The position numbers were made by a program, and so were the translations under genes. 64,000 bases of DNA, taken from NCBI GenBank assembly GCA_029262795.1, contig JAJCYT010000034.1, forward strand, positions 62,001-126,000, read 5' to 3'. Numbering within the stretch: position 1 is the first letter of the stretch; every line of letters begins with the position of its first letter. A model generated the notes under the pieces. The model was given only the letters and a program-made list of their open reading frames with translations. It did no database searches and was not told where the DNA came from. Of the stretch, positions 34,405 through 42,727 are shown piece by piece. The DNA is from Candidatus Fraserbacteria bacterium. GTDB taxonomy: Bacteria; Bipolaricaulota; Bipolaricaulia; RBG-16-55-9; JAJCYT01.

Positions 34405-35463
34405 TTAGAGGTCCATGGCTTCAAGCACAGCATCGAGTTCGGCAGGAACGCTGATAGGTTGACCTGCCTGCTTGATTGCGTTGTCGGGGTCTTTCAAGCC
34501 ATGTCCCGTCAGCACGCAAACCAATGTGCCGGATTTGTCTTTCCAGAAGCCTTGTTGTTCCAGTTTCAATACACCAGCCACACCCGCAGCCGAAGCGGGT
34601 TCACAGAACACACCATCCTTGGAAGCGAGCAATTTATACGCGGCTAGAATTTCATCATCGGTGACCATATCAATCATGCCGCCGGAGTCGTCACGGGCGG
34701 CTTCGGCCATTTGCCAACTTGCTGGATTGCCAATCTTAATGGCAGTGGCCACGGTTTCCGGATTTTCGATTGGGTGCCCATGAACAATGGGGGCAGCACC
34801 TGCAGCCTGAAAGCCAAGCATCATAGGTGTTTGTTCAATTTTCCCAGCGTCATGGTAGGCTTTATAGCCTTTCCAATAGGCCGAAATATTGCCTGCATTG
34901 CCAACCGGAAGGGCGTGAAACTCAGGTGCTTTACCGAGCGCATCACAAATTTCAAAGCTGCCAGATTTTTGACCTTCAATTCGATATGGGTTCACCGAGT
35001 TGACCAATGACACTGGATGTGATTCAGAAATGTCTCTCACAAAGCAAAGGGCATCGTCAAAATTACCGCTGATCTGAATGACCTTTGCACCATAAATCAG
35101 CGAGGCGGCCAGCTTGCCCAATGCCACATTTCCCTCAGGAATAATCACAAATGATTTCATTCCGGCGCGGGACGCATACGCAGCAGCGGCGGCAGCAGTG
35201 TTTCCCGTCGAAGCGCAGATGACGGCTTTGGCACCAGCTTCTTTGGCTTTGGAAATGGCCATGGTCATGCCACGATCCTTGAATGATCCCGTGGGATTCA
35301 TGCCTTCGTGCTTGAGATAAACCTCAAGGTTGCCGCCCAATTGTTTTTCCAAATAGAGAGATCGAATCAACGGAGTGTTGCCCTCGTTGAGGGTGACAAT
35401 ATGCTGCTTGTCTTCAAGCGGCATATACGGAAAATATTGATGAATAATTCCATGCCATACCAT
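34405..35463 (-). CDS. thrC: Threonine synthase (no zinc ribbon)
   Basis: 352 aa. Substrate phosphate and PLP motifs: NPTGSFKDRGM (PLP lysine), ICASTGNTAAAAAAYASRAG, and LPVGNAGNISAYWKGY. This is the common short bacterial type that makes threonine from O-phosphohomoserine. It starts MVWHGIIHQYFPYMP, as in genuine threonine synthases. No Shine-Dalgarno sequence is obvious. It coexists with the zinc-ribbon copy at 24.3-25.5 kb. Confidence 0.9.
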   Translation of the reverse strand: MVWHGIIHQYFPYMPLEDKQHIVTLNEGNTPLIRSLYLEKQLGGNLEVYLKHEGMNPTGSFKDRGMTMAISKAKEAGAKAVICASTGNTAAAAAAYASRAGMKSFVIIPEGNVALGKLAASLIYGAKVIQISGNFDDALCFVRDISESHPVSLVNSVNPYRIEGQKSGSFEICDALGKAPEFHALPVGNAGNISAYWKGYKAYHDAGKIEQTPMMLGFQAAGAAPIVHGHPIENPETVATAIKIGNPASWQMAEAARDDSGGMIDMVTDDEILAAYKLLASKDGVFCEPASAAGVAGVLKLEQQGFWKDKSGTLVCVLTGHGLKDPDNAIKQAGQPISVPAELDAVLEAMDL

Positions 35464-35544
35464 GATGGCGGTATGGTAACAGGTGTTTTGAATTAAGACA
35501 AGAGATGCATGTGCTTAAAAAAGGAAAACAACAAAATTAGATTA

Positions 35545-35782
35545 AAGGCTTCAATCCCCCCAACCCCCCTTTCTAAGGGGGGCTACGATTGAGCTGCGGG
35601 TATTGGTTCTGTTTTACGAGGTGTTTTCTATGCGTTGTTTTTTGCATTATTTCTTAAAGACAAACCCATTCAAAAAGAATATAGATTCGTTAAACAGAAC
35701 CTACCCTCACAGTCCAATCGTAGCCCCCTTCCGACTTTGGAAGGGGCACCTTTCTTGAAAAGGGGTTGGGGATTAGAAGCCG
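35545..35782. repeat. Paired palindromic repeats forming one composite element (copies 4 and 5)
   Basis: Copy 4 (35545-35620, reverse) begins TTCAATCCCCCCAACC and copy 5 (35686-35782, forward) ends GGGGTTGGGGATTAGAAG. The inner arms also match in reverse: TACGATTG and TTCTGTTTTACGA on the left against TCGTTAAACAGAA and CAATCGTA on the right. So the whole is a ~240-bp element with inverted ends of roughly 70 bp, around a short AT-rich centre without a coding frame: MITE-like. It fills most of the gene-free stretch 35464-35807. Confidence 0.7.
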
Positions 35783-35807
35783 TTTGCAAAATATTTTTCT
35801 TTTGTTT

Positions 35808-36578
35808 TTAGTCCAAATGACGCGCTAAAAAATCTTCGGCCAGCATCCAGGAGACGCGGGTGGCCGTTTCATCAAAATTCTGGCCGTTGTTGAACAATGG
35901 TTGAGCATAAGCGTGGGCTGCGCCTGGATAAATATAAATTTCGGCCATCTGACCTGCTTCACCCATTGCTCTGGAAAACTCAAAACCTGTTTCGGGATTG
36001 TCATTCGAGCCAGTGACGAACAGCACGGGGCTTTCAATCACACTAAGCTCGCTGGCATCGTTGACGGTTTGACCATAAAAAATGACGGTTGCGGACACGG
36101 AAGATGGATCAGCGAGGTTCGCTCTCAACGAGTGAATGCCTCCCATGCTGAAGCCAAAAGTGGCCAGTTTGCGTTGAGGGGCTTTGAGGAAGTCCAGGCC
36201 AACTTGTAGTTTTGCGTCTACTGCTTCCACTTCCAAAGCATTCATGTAGGCAAATGCATCCGCGTGGTTGGTGGCGGATTGACCGTTGTAAAGATCGACT
36301 GCGACGGTGCGATAGCCGAGTTCGCCCAATCGAGACACAGTGTCTTTGGTCATTTCGGAAACGCCGAACCAGTCGTGGACAATCAATACACCAGCTTTGG
36401 CATCATTGGGACCGGCCACGTAAGCATCGAAGCTGCCGTGATTGGTCGTCTCCAGTTGGATTTGCTGCACAGTGCCCACCGCCTCTTGAGATTGTCCTTG
36501 AAGATAAAACATCCCTGCCACGCCCAATAGAGCAACTGCCGCGGTCAATAAAACGATGGTGGTTGTGTTTGACTGCAT
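35808..36578 (-). CDS. Dienelactone-hydrolase-family alpha/beta hydrolase, membrane-anchored
   Basis: 256 aa. An N-terminal span (TTIVLLTAAVALLGVAGMFYL) suggests a periplasmic enzyme. VLIVHDWFGVSEMTKD, GFSMGGIHSLRA (nucleophile Ser in place of the Cys of true dienelactone hydrolases), SVIESPVLFVTGSNDN, and YPGAAHAYAQP (catalytic His) define the alpha/beta hydrolase fold. Substrate unknown. Confidence 0.85.
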   Translation of the reverse strand: MQSNTTTIVLLTAAVALLGVAGMFYLQGQSQEAVGTVQQIQLETTNHGSFDAYVAGPNDAKAGVLIVHDWFGVSEMTKDTVSRLGELGYRTVAVDLYNGQSATNHADAFAYMNALEVEAVDAKLQVGLDFLKAPQRKLATFGFSMGGIHSLRANLADPSSVSATVIFYGQTVNDASELSVIESPVLFVTGSNDNPETGFEFSRAMGEAGQMAEIYIYPGAAHAYAQPLFNNGQNFDETATRVSWMLAEDFLARHLD

Positions 36579-36612
36579 GTTGTGCCTCCCTGAAGTGTTG
36601 TGTTTTTATTCG

Positions 36613-37041
36613 CTAACGATCTCCCTCGCCCCAATTGCCTCCAGAAGGAATCACGGTGATGTGTGAGCCTGCCTGAATCCAGCCATCTGACGCCTGTCGA
36701 TAAATATCGATGGAGCGAAGGGGGATGGTGAATTCTGTGCCTTCGTGATCCACGCATTGATACTCGGCGACGTAGAACACAAGGGCGATTTGGCCATACA
36801 CTTTCACTTCGGTATCGATGAGTTTGTAGCTGGTGCCTTTCCACGTACTCAACGATATTTCAGCATTTTCCATGTAGGCGTCAATGCCGCGTTCAATTTG
36901 GGTGCTTGGACCGAGAAAACCCATCCAATCTTTGGTGTGTGTTTCCCTCAACTTGTCACGATCTTGATTGATAAAGGCCGTGAAAATTGAGTGAATATGG
37001 TCGATAATTTCCGCTTCCGTCTGTCTGTGTGCTTTTGTCAT
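36613..37041 (-). CDS. NTF2/SnoaL-like (DUF4440-type) small protein
   Basis: About 142 aa from the ATG at 37041, which follows GGAGGT by about 10 nt. EIIDHIHSIFTAFINQDRDKLRETHTKDWMGF and a C-terminal WIQAGSHITVIPSG resemble the cone-shaped NTF2-like fold of SnoaL/DUF4440 proteins. These include isomerases, hydrolases and binding proteins. No specific function can be assigned. It follows the dienelactone hydrolase on the same strand after 34 nt. Confidence 0.7.
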   Translation of the reverse strand: MTKAHRQTEAEIIDHIHSIFTAFINQDRDKLRETHTKDWMGFLGPSTQIERGIDAYMENAEISLSTWKGTSYKLIDTEVKVYGQIALVFYVAEYQCVDHEGTEFTIPLRSIDIYRQASDGWIQAGSHITVIPSGGNWGEGDR

Positions 37042-37082
37042 CTCTAATCTACCTCCATTTTTGAAAATTATGACAAAATTTC

Positions 37083-37110
37083 TAACCATCAAAATAATAA
37101 ATGATGGTTA
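37083..37110. promoter_or_regulatory. Inverted repeat between divergent genes
   Basis: TAACCATCA (37083-37091) and TGATGGTTA (37102-37110) are perfect complements between the divergent NTF2-like and thiamine pyrophosphokinase genes. It may be an operator or an mRNA hairpin. No T-tract. Confidence 0.4.
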
Positions 37111-37184
37111 TGAAAGATTGACACAATTTTCTGGAAAAATCAATCAACGTTGAAATTCACTTAACTGCAGTGAACAATTCGCAC

Positions 37185-37853
37185 ATGAAGATCCTCATTC
37201 TCGCCGCAGGTGATCCACCGCCACGCCCATTGTTACAAAAGCTGGTTCAAGGGTGTGATCACATCATTGCTGCCGATGGCGGCGCTCGCGTGGCACGGCA
37301 GGCAAAACTTGACGTGGACCAATTTGTGGGAGATGGGGACTCTATTCGACCCAACGATCGTACTTGGTTGGAAAACAAAAATGCTGAATTAAGCTGGCAT
37401 CCCGTCGAAAAAGATCAGACCGACTTGGAACTGGCCTTTGATTTGGCGTTGGAAAACAAACCAAAATCCATCCATGTGTTTGGTGGGTGGGGTGGGCGTT
37501 CGGATCACACACTCAGCAACCTGTTTTTATTGGAGAAGGGGTTGTCACATGGTGTGGAAACGTCACTGTGGGCGGGTTATGAAAAACTCCAACTCCGTTA
37601 TCCAGGTGATATGGTGTTTGAAGATGCCTGGGAAGGTCAACCCCTCTCACTCATCCCCATCAGTGAATCAGTAGAAGGTGTATTAACGCAAGGGGTACGC
37701 TATCCGCTTTACAACGAAGTGCTCTATCGGGCGGCAGCGCGTGGGGTGTCAAATGAGATTGAAAAACTGCCTGCTTCGATTTTATTTACCAAAGGGGTAC
37801 TTTTGGTGGTGCGGGCGTTTGATCGGCAGCATCTGAATTTAATTAAAATATAA
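37185..37853 (+). CDS. thiN: Thiamine pyrophosphokinase
   Basis: 222 aa from the ATG at 37185, chosen because family members start at MKILILAAGD; an in-frame GTG lies at 37170. IIAADGGARVA, FVGDGDSI, EKDQTDLELAF and FGGWGGRSDHTLSN are the family signatures for thiamine and ATP binding. It transfers pyrophosphate from ATP to thiamine. No TPP riboswitch is visible upstream. Confidence 0.9.
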   Translation: MKILILAAGDPPPRPLLQKLVQGCDHIIAADGGARVARQAKLDVDQFVGDGDSIRPNDRTWLENKNAELSWHPVEKDQTDLELAFDLALENKPKSIHVFGGWGGRSDHTLSNLFLLEKGLSHGVETSLWAGYEKLQLRYPGDMVFEDAWEGQPLSLIPISESVEGVLTQGVRYPLYNEVLYRAAARGVSNEIEKLPASILFTKGVLLVVRAFDRQHLNLIKI

Positions 37854-37861
37854 AAAGAAAA

Positions 37862-37891
37862 GATGGTCATCCTTTGGTAAGGATGACCATC
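37862..37891. terminator. Bidirectional terminator between convergent genes
   Basis: Perfect 13-bp stem GATGGTCATCCTT (37862-37874) with 37879-37891, TGGT loop. On the minus side it is followed by TTTTCTTTTT, so it terminates the NHL gene. Confidence 0.85.
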
Positions 37892-37901
37892 CAGGTTAAT
37901 G

Positions 37902-39227
37902 TTATTGACTAAGTGCTTCGTTTGCCCTTCTGATTTCTTCAGGGTCGATGGCAATGTAAAAACCCTGGGCGCGGCGGTTGAAGTGGTCGCCGACGTAGAG
38001 CATCCCCAGGCCATCGGTGGCAGCGCCGAGCGGGAGTTTGAAGCCAGTGCCGGGTTCGTCGCTCTGGAAGCCCCAGTTGCGCAGGAAAGCGCCTTCGCTG
38101 GTCCAGATGTGCATGCGGTCGCTGAAGCTGTCGGTGATGCCCACCCAGCCTTCGGGTGCCACGGCCACGCCGACAGGGTCGTCAAATTGAGAATCATCTT
38201 TGCCGAACTCGCCCCACTGACGCAGGAATTTGCCTTGATCGTCGAACACTTGAATACGGTTATTAAAACCATCGGCAACATAGATGTTGTCATCTTCATC
38301 AGCATCGACACCGACGATCACATTAAACAAACCAGGATCCCCCATGCCTAACTGGCCCCACTTTCGAATGTAATTGCCCTCCAGATCGAACACCTGGATG
38401 CGCCCATTCAGCTCGTCAGCCACGACCAGTTCGTTTTTGGAAGTGATCACCATGCCGCGCGGGGCGTTCATCTGGCCGTCGTCAAAGCCTTTGTCTCCCC
38501 ACATGAACAGGAAGTTAAATTCAGGATCAAACACCTGAATACGATGGTTGAGTGAATCGGACACATAAATATTTCCATTCGGTGCAAACACCAAATCGGA
38601 TGGAAAACTGAGTTGTCCTTCACCCCTGCCTTGACTGCCAAACTCGGTGATATATTCGCCTGTTGGCGTAAACACCTGGATGCGATGATTGCCGTTGTCC
38701 ACCACGTACACATTTTGATCCGGGCCGGTGCGGATGCCTTGCGGGCCTTCAAAATCGAACTCCCCCGGGCCACGACCTTGTTGCCCCCAGGCGCTCATGA
38801 AATACACGCCAGGAGAGACTTCGCTTTCCTCATCAGCCGCCGCGAAGTGAAACACTTGGGGGCGGCTGCGATTGCCTTGGGCATCGATGATGGTGGCTTC
38901 CAGTGCGATGGGCTGTACTTCGCTAGAAGACAGGGAAAAGCTTGTCATGCTAGGGGTTTGCTCTTCGGCCACAATTGAAAAGGTGATGTCCGCAAAGTTG
39001 TAAGCGCGGATCACGTTGAGCTCCAGCGTTTGTGAATCGTTGTCATTGTCGCTGAATTCAATCTGCCCTTGGATGGCAGTGCCATCGGGCGGAATGATGG
39101 TGGGAAAATCGATGCTTAAAATTTCAGGCCGACTTCCCGACTGTTTGGCATCCAGTAAATTGAATTGAAGCAAAGACAACAGCAATAAAAGTGGCAGACC
39201 TAGCCACAACACGTGCACTCGTTTCAT
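37902..39227 (-). CDS. Exported six-bladed NHL-repeat beta-propeller
   Basis: 441 aa. Signal peptide (VLWLGLPLLLLLSLLQFN). After an Ig-like segment, six NHL repeats follow, each of the form GQxxxPxGxxxxPDGxIYVxDxxNxRIQVFxxxGxFL. NHL propellers bind proteins, polysaccharides or RNA; exported ones are common scaffolding or sensor domains in envelope proteins. Not linked to a recognised enzyme here. Confidence 0.8.
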   Translation of the reverse strand: MKRVHVLWLGLPLLLLLSLLQFNLLDAKQSGSRPEILSIDFPTIIPPDGTAIQGQIEFSDNDNDSQTLELNVIRAYNFADITFSIVAEEQTPSMTSFSLSSSEVQPIALEATIIDAQGNRSRPQVFHFAAADEESEVSPGVYFMSAWGQQGRGPGEFDFEGPQGIRTGPDQNVYVVDNGNHRIQVFTPTGEYITEFGSQGRGEGQLSFPSDLVFAPNGNIYVSDSLNHRIQVFDPEFNFLFMWGDKGFDDGQMNAPRGMVITSKNELVVADELNGRIQVFDLEGNYIRKWGQLGMGDPGLFNVIVGVDADEDDNIYVADGFNNRIQVFDDQGKFLRQWGEFGKDDSQFDDPVGVAVAPEGWVGITDSFSDRMHIWTSEGAFLRNWGFQSDEPGTGFKLPLGAATDGLGMLYVGDHFNRRAQGFYIAIDPEEIRRANEALSQ

Positions 39228-39320
39228 GCAGCCTCCAGAGAAGACGAAAGTTTGCCGAATAACTTCTAGAATGTTCTTATGTTACCAAATCATAAATAAG
39301 CCTGTCCAGGGATCAAGCGT

Positions 39321-39349
39321 TTGACACCTTTCTGTTATCCCGCTACAAT
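39321..39349 (+). promoter_or_regulatory. Consensus sigma70 promoter upstream of the lysW cluster
   Basis: TTGACA (39321-39326), 17-nt spacer, TACAAT (39344-39349). The start point is expected about 7 nt downstream, at or within one base of the ATG at 39356, so the first ORF would be leaderless. Confidence 0.8.
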
Positions 39350-39355
39350 CACCGC

Positions 39356-39448
39356 ATGTTTTCAACAATGGACTCAAACATCTATCTGATTAAACCGCGT
39401 TGCAGCAAAGGCTTTCGTCGTTGCCGTAAACGCGGGGGCGCCCGCTAA
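39356..39448 (+). CDS. Candidate Arg/Lys-rich leader peptide (attenuator)
   Basis: A 30-codon ORF too short for standard gene calling. It begins at the predicted transcription start and contains nine Lys/Arg residues; the second half reads CSKGFRRCRKRGGAR. Arginine codons are CGT and CGC. The end of the ORF forms a stem, GCGGG/CCCGC (39432-39445), followed by TAACAACTCTTTT. It lies 123 nt before lysW, whose pathway makes lysine and/or arginine. Inference: ribosome-mediated sensing of charged tRNA-Arg/Lys. It could be an unrelated small protein. Confidence 0.45.
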   Translation: MFSTMDSNIYLIKPRCSKGFRRCRKRGGAR

Positions 39449-39570
39449 CAACTCTTTTATACTCACCATTACGCAAGTCATAATCAATTCAATTTAAGTG
39501 CTGGTTAACCCTTGTGGTTGCGATGCGAAGTTTCATCAAATTTTCATATTTAATTGCCAGGAGGAATATC

Positions 39571-39735
39571 ATGGCCAATTGTCCAGAATGCGGTACCGCC
39601 TTGGAAATAGGCGACGACGTGATGGCGCACGAAATTATCGAGTGCAACGCTTGCAGCGTGGAACTCGAAGTGGTTGCGACCAATCCGGCGCAAGTTGAAC
39701 TGGCCCCCGAAGAAGAAGAAGACTGGGGCGAGTAA
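39571..39735 (+). CDS. lysW: LysW amino-group carrier protein
   Basis: 54 aa. ATG 39571 with CAGGAGGAAT upstream. CPECG and CNAC are a zinc ribbon, and the C-terminus is EEEEDWGE: the final glutamate is the residue to which the amino group of alpha-aminoadipate or glutamate is joined. Known from Thermus, Deinococcus, Sulfolobus and others: LysW carries intermediates of lysine and/or arginine synthesis. The carrier is the first gene of the cluster lysW-argX/lysX-lysX-argC. Confidence 0.95.
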   Translation: MANCPECGTALEIGDDVMAHEIIECNACSVELEVVATNPAQVELAPEEEEDWGE

Positions 39736-39742
39736 TTTCAAA

Positions 39743-39778
39743 CCCAGCGCAAGGGTCTAAAGAATCTCTTGCGCTGGG
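39743..39778. promoter_or_regulatory. Intercistronic stem-loop between lysW and the first ligase
   Basis: Perfect 11-bp stem CCCAGCGCAAG (39743-39753) with CTTGCGCTGGG (39768-39778) starts 8 nt after the lysW stop. No T-tract. It may protect or truncate the lysW mRNA so that the carrier is made in excess over the enzymes. Confidence 0.6.
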
Positions 39779-39792
39779 CTTGAATCATCATT

Positions 39793-40662
39793 ATGGAACC
39801 CATCAAACTGGGACTGCTGCATTCACGCATCCGTCTCGAAGAAAAAATGCTGGTCCAGGCGATCAAGCAGCGCGACGATGTTGAGCTGGTCATGCTCAAC
39901 ACCAGTCATCTGGTGCTGGATCTGGCATCATTGCCGCAGGTGGATGTGGTGTTGGATCGTGAAATTTCACAATCCCGCGCCCTGCATGTGCTCAATGCCC
40001 TGGAACAAGACGGTGTGAAAACGGTCAACAGCTACGCCGCCGCCCGCGTGGGTGGTGACAAAGTGCTGACTTCAAAGCGACTGCATAACGCAGGCATTCC
40101 CACCCCGAAGGTAAAAATTGCGTTCACCCGCGAAAGTGCGCTCAAAGCCGTTGAGGAAATGGGTTACCCGGTGGTGCTCAAACCGGTGGATGGCTCCTGG
40201 GGCCGCTTGATTGCGAAAATTGAAAGTCGCACTGCTGCTGAAGCCATTTTAGAACACAAGTCTCAATTGAGTTCCTACTACCATGAAATATTTTATTTAC
40301 AGGAATACGTCGAAAAACCCGACCGTGACATTCGTGCATTTGTAATTAAGGATGAAACCATTTGTGCGGCCTATCGAACTTCCGATCATTGGTTGACCAA
40401 TGCGTCGTTGGGGTCAAAAACCTTCAATTGTCCGATCACACCCGAGTTAAATGATTTGTGTGTGCGAGCGACTCAGGCTGTTGGCGGCGAAGCGATTGCG
40501 GTGGATTTGATGGAAACACAGGACGGCTTTACCGTCCATGAAGTCAACTGTGCCATGGAGTTTAAAACCTCGCTACAAGCTGTCGATATCGATATCCCGA
40601 AATTATTAATTGACCACTGTGTAAAAGCAGCAAAACAGATGAGAATGGGAGATCAAAAATAA
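39793..40662 (+). CDS. LysW ligase, LysX/ArgX family (first copy)
   Basis: 289 aa ATP-grasp (RimK-like) ligase. MEPIKLGLLHSRIRLEEKMLVQA, GYPVVLKPVDGSWGRLIAKIES and EIFYLQEYVEKPDRDIRAFV define the LysX/ArgX family, which attaches alpha-aminoadipate or glutamate to the LysW C-terminus. Near the C-terminus VHEVNCAMEFKTS is in the position of the substrate-specificity loop. It differs there from the second copy (VHEVNYTVEFRNS), which suggests different substrates. Which copy is ArgX cannot be settled here; this one is less like Thermus LysX. Confidence 0.9.
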   Translation: MEPIKLGLLHSRIRLEEKMLVQAIKQRDDVELVMLNTSHLVLDLASLPQVDVVLDREISQSRALHVLNALEQDGVKTVNSYAAARVGGDKVLTSKRLHNAGIPTPKVKIAFTRESALKAVEEMGYPVVLKPVDGSWGRLIAKIESRTAAEAILEHKSQLSSYYHEIFYLQEYVEKPDRDIRAFVIKDETICAAYRTSDHWLTNASLGSKTFNCPITPELNDLCVRATQAVGGEAIAVDLMETQDGFTVHEVNCAMEFKTSLQAVDIDIPKLLIDHCVKAAKQMRMGDQK

Positions 40663-40679
40663 TTTCTCCATCTTTCAAA

Positions 40680-40764
40680 CAGAACCAGGTTTCGTGAAAT
40701 AGAGCCCACATTCGCAGGTTAATCTTAGCCCCCTTTTTGAAAAGGGGGTTGGGGGATTAAAAGT
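40680..40764 (+). repeat. G-rich palindromic repeat, copy 6
   Basis: CAGAACC... CACATTCGCAGGTTAATC... CCCCCTTTTTGAAAAGGGGGTTGGGGGATTAAAAG. It carries both the 5' extension (as in copies 2 and 5) and the core. It lies between the two ligase genes. Confidence 0.8.
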
Positions 40765-40826
40765 TTTTAAGAATTTTTGCAATTTATTTGAAATGAAAAT
40801 GTTTTTGAAATGAAGGAAGTGACGAC

Positions 40827-41675
40827 ATGAGTGACATTCGTATGGGGTTGTTGTTTTCCCGTATTCGTATGGAAGAAAAACTGTTGATCGAAGCCGCAAA
40901 AAAACGCGGCATCGAATTTGTGATGGTGGACAGCCGTGAAGTGATTTTTGATTTGGACAGCAAGTTTGAATATGACGTGCTTTTGGAACGCGATGTGTCC
41001 CACTCCCGCGCCTTGTATGCGCTGAATTTGTTTGAAAATTCCGGCGTCAAAGCCATTAACAGTTATCCGGTGGCGTTGACGTGTGGAGACAAGGTGGCGA
41101 CCTCTAAAGCTTTGCGCGATGCCGGTGTGCCTACGCCGGATGTGAAGGTGGCATTTACCAAAGAGAGTGCGTTGGAAGCGATTGAGCAGATGGGGTACCC
41201 CGTGGTGCTCAAACCTGTGACCGGCTCCTGGGGTCGATTGATGGCCAAGATCAATGATCGTGATGCGGCTGAAGCCGTGTTAGAGCATAAGGATCATTTA
41301 GGGTCTTATTATCACAAGATTTTTTACATGCAGGAATTTATCAACAAACCCGAACGCGACATCCGCGCGTTTGTGTTTGGGGATGACGTGATTTGTGCCA
41401 TCTATCGCAGTTCCAAGCACTGGATCACCAACACGGCGCGTGGGGCCACGGCATCCAATTGTCCGTTGACGCCTGAACTCAAACAGATTTGTCTGGATGC
41501 TGCTGCTGCTGTTGGCAAAGGTATTTTGGCGGTGGATTTGATTGAAAGTGAAAACGAAGTTATGGTGCACGAAGTTAACTACACGGTGGAATTCCGCAAC
41601 AGCATTGACACCACGGGTGTAAACATTCCTGACAAAATGCTCGACTATGCTTTGGAGGTCGGAGGCAATGGCTGA
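40827..41675 (+). CDS. lysX: LysW ligase, LysX/ArgX family (second copy, probably LysX)
   Basis: 282 aa, aligned throughout to the first copy. IRMGLLFSRIRMEEKLLIEAAKK, GYPVVLKPVTGSWGRLMAKIND, FYMQEFINKPERDIRAFVFG, VHEVNYTVEFRNSIDTTGVN. The TTGVN/IP end is as in Thermus LysX (TTGVDIP), so this is the likelier alpha-aminoadipate-LysW ligase. Its last bases overlap the argC start by 8 nt. Confidence 0.92.
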   Translation: MSDIRMGLLFSRIRMEEKLLIEAAKKRGIEFVMVDSREVIFDLDSKFEYDVLLERDVSHSRALYALNLFENSGVKAINSYPVALTCGDKVATSKALRDAGVPTPDVKVAFTKESALEAIEQMGYPVVLKPVTGSWGRLMAKINDRDAAEAVLEHKDHLGSYYHKIFYMQEFINKPERDIRAFVFGDDVICAIYRSSKHWITNTARGATASNCPLTPELKQICLDAAAAVGKGILAVDLIESENEVMVHEVNYTVEFRNSIDTTGVNIPDKMLDYALEVGGNG

Positions 41676-42711
41676 AACAAAGCTTAAAATCGGCATTGTT
41701 GGTGGTTCAGGTTATACGGGTGGCGAATTGCTGCGCGTGTTGTTGCAGCATCCCAATGCTGAGATTGTGGCTGTCACATCTCGTCAGTACAAGGGCAAGA
41801 ATGTTGCCAAGGTGCATCCGAACTTGCGTGGGGCGACGAATATAAAGTTTATCGAGCCTCAGGATTTGCCCAAGGTGGATGTTTTATTCACCGGTCTGCC
41901 TCACGGCACCGTGATGGATCAGGTCGAACATTTTACCTCTCAGGCGGAACGGGTTCTGGATTTGAGTTCCGACTTTCGTTTAAAAAGCCCTGAAGATTAC
42001 GTGACGTGGTATAAACACGAACACACCAAACAAGAGTTCCTTAAAGACTTTGTGTATGGGATGCCGGAGTTGCACCGTGAAGAAATCAAAGACGCCAAAT
42101 GGGTGGCTGTGCCTGGATGTACGGCCACTTCTGCGATTCTTCCGCTCAAACCATTGGTCGACAATTTCAAGATTTCTACTGTGATTGTGGATGCCAAAGT
42201 GGGTTCATCCGCAGGGGGAGCCAGCTACAATCTTTCTACACATCACCCCGAACGAAGCGGCGTGGTTCGCAGTTTCAAACCCACCGGCCACCGTCATACG
42301 GCCGAAATGATTCAGGAACTGGGTTTGCCAACGGAGGCCATCAACTTTTCACCACACGCCGTGGAATTGATTCGCGGTATCCTGGCCACCTGTCATGTGT
42401 TTATCGAAGGTGATTATGACGAGAAGGATGTGTGGCAGGCGTATCTCGGCGCGTACAAAGACGAACCCTTCATTCGCATGATCAAAGAACGCGGTGGTAT
42501 CTATCGTTTTCCAGAGCCAAAGCTAGTGGCAGGCACCAACCTTTGTGACATTGGCTTCGAAAAAGATGAACGCACCGGCCGTCTCGTTGTCATGGCCGCC
42601 ATCGACAATTTGATGAAAGGTGCAGCAGGGCAGGCCGTCCAGTGTTTCAATGTGATGCATGGGTTGGAGGAAACGACTGGATTGAACAGTTTGGGATTCC
42701 ATCCTTATTAA
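41668..42711 (+). CDS. argC: LysY/ArgC: LysW-linked acyl-phosphate reductase
   Basis: 347 aa from the ATG at 41668, which follows GGAGGC and overlaps the lysX stop. GIVGGSGYTGGELLRVLLQHPNAEIV is the NAD-binding start, VPGCTATSAILPLKPL contains the catalytic cysteine and the C-domain has TGHRHTAEMIQELGL and GAAGQAVQCFN. In LysW gene clusters it reduces LysW-bound alpha-aminoadipyl or glutamyl phosphate. Kinase (LysZ), aminotransferase (LysJ) and hydrolase (LysK) are not in the window. Confidence 0.93.
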   Translation: MAETKLKIGIVGGSGYTGGELLRVLLQHPNAEIVAVTSRQYKGKNVAKVHPNLRGATNIKFIEPQDLPKVDVLFTGLPHGTVMDQVEHFTSQAERVLDLSSDFRLKSPEDYVTWYKHEHTKQEFLKDFVYGMPELHREEIKDAKWVAVPGCTATSAILPLKPLVDNFKISTVIVDAKVGSSAGGASYNLSTHHPERSGVVRSFKPTGHRHTAEMIQELGLPTEAINFSPHAVELIRGILATCHVFIEGDYDEKDVWQAYLGAYKDEPFIRMIKERGGIYRFPEPKLVAGTNLCDIGFEKDERTGRLVVMAAIDNLMKGAAGQAVQCFNVMHGLEETTGLNSLGFHPY

Positions 42712-42727
42712 AAAACATTTTGGGTAA

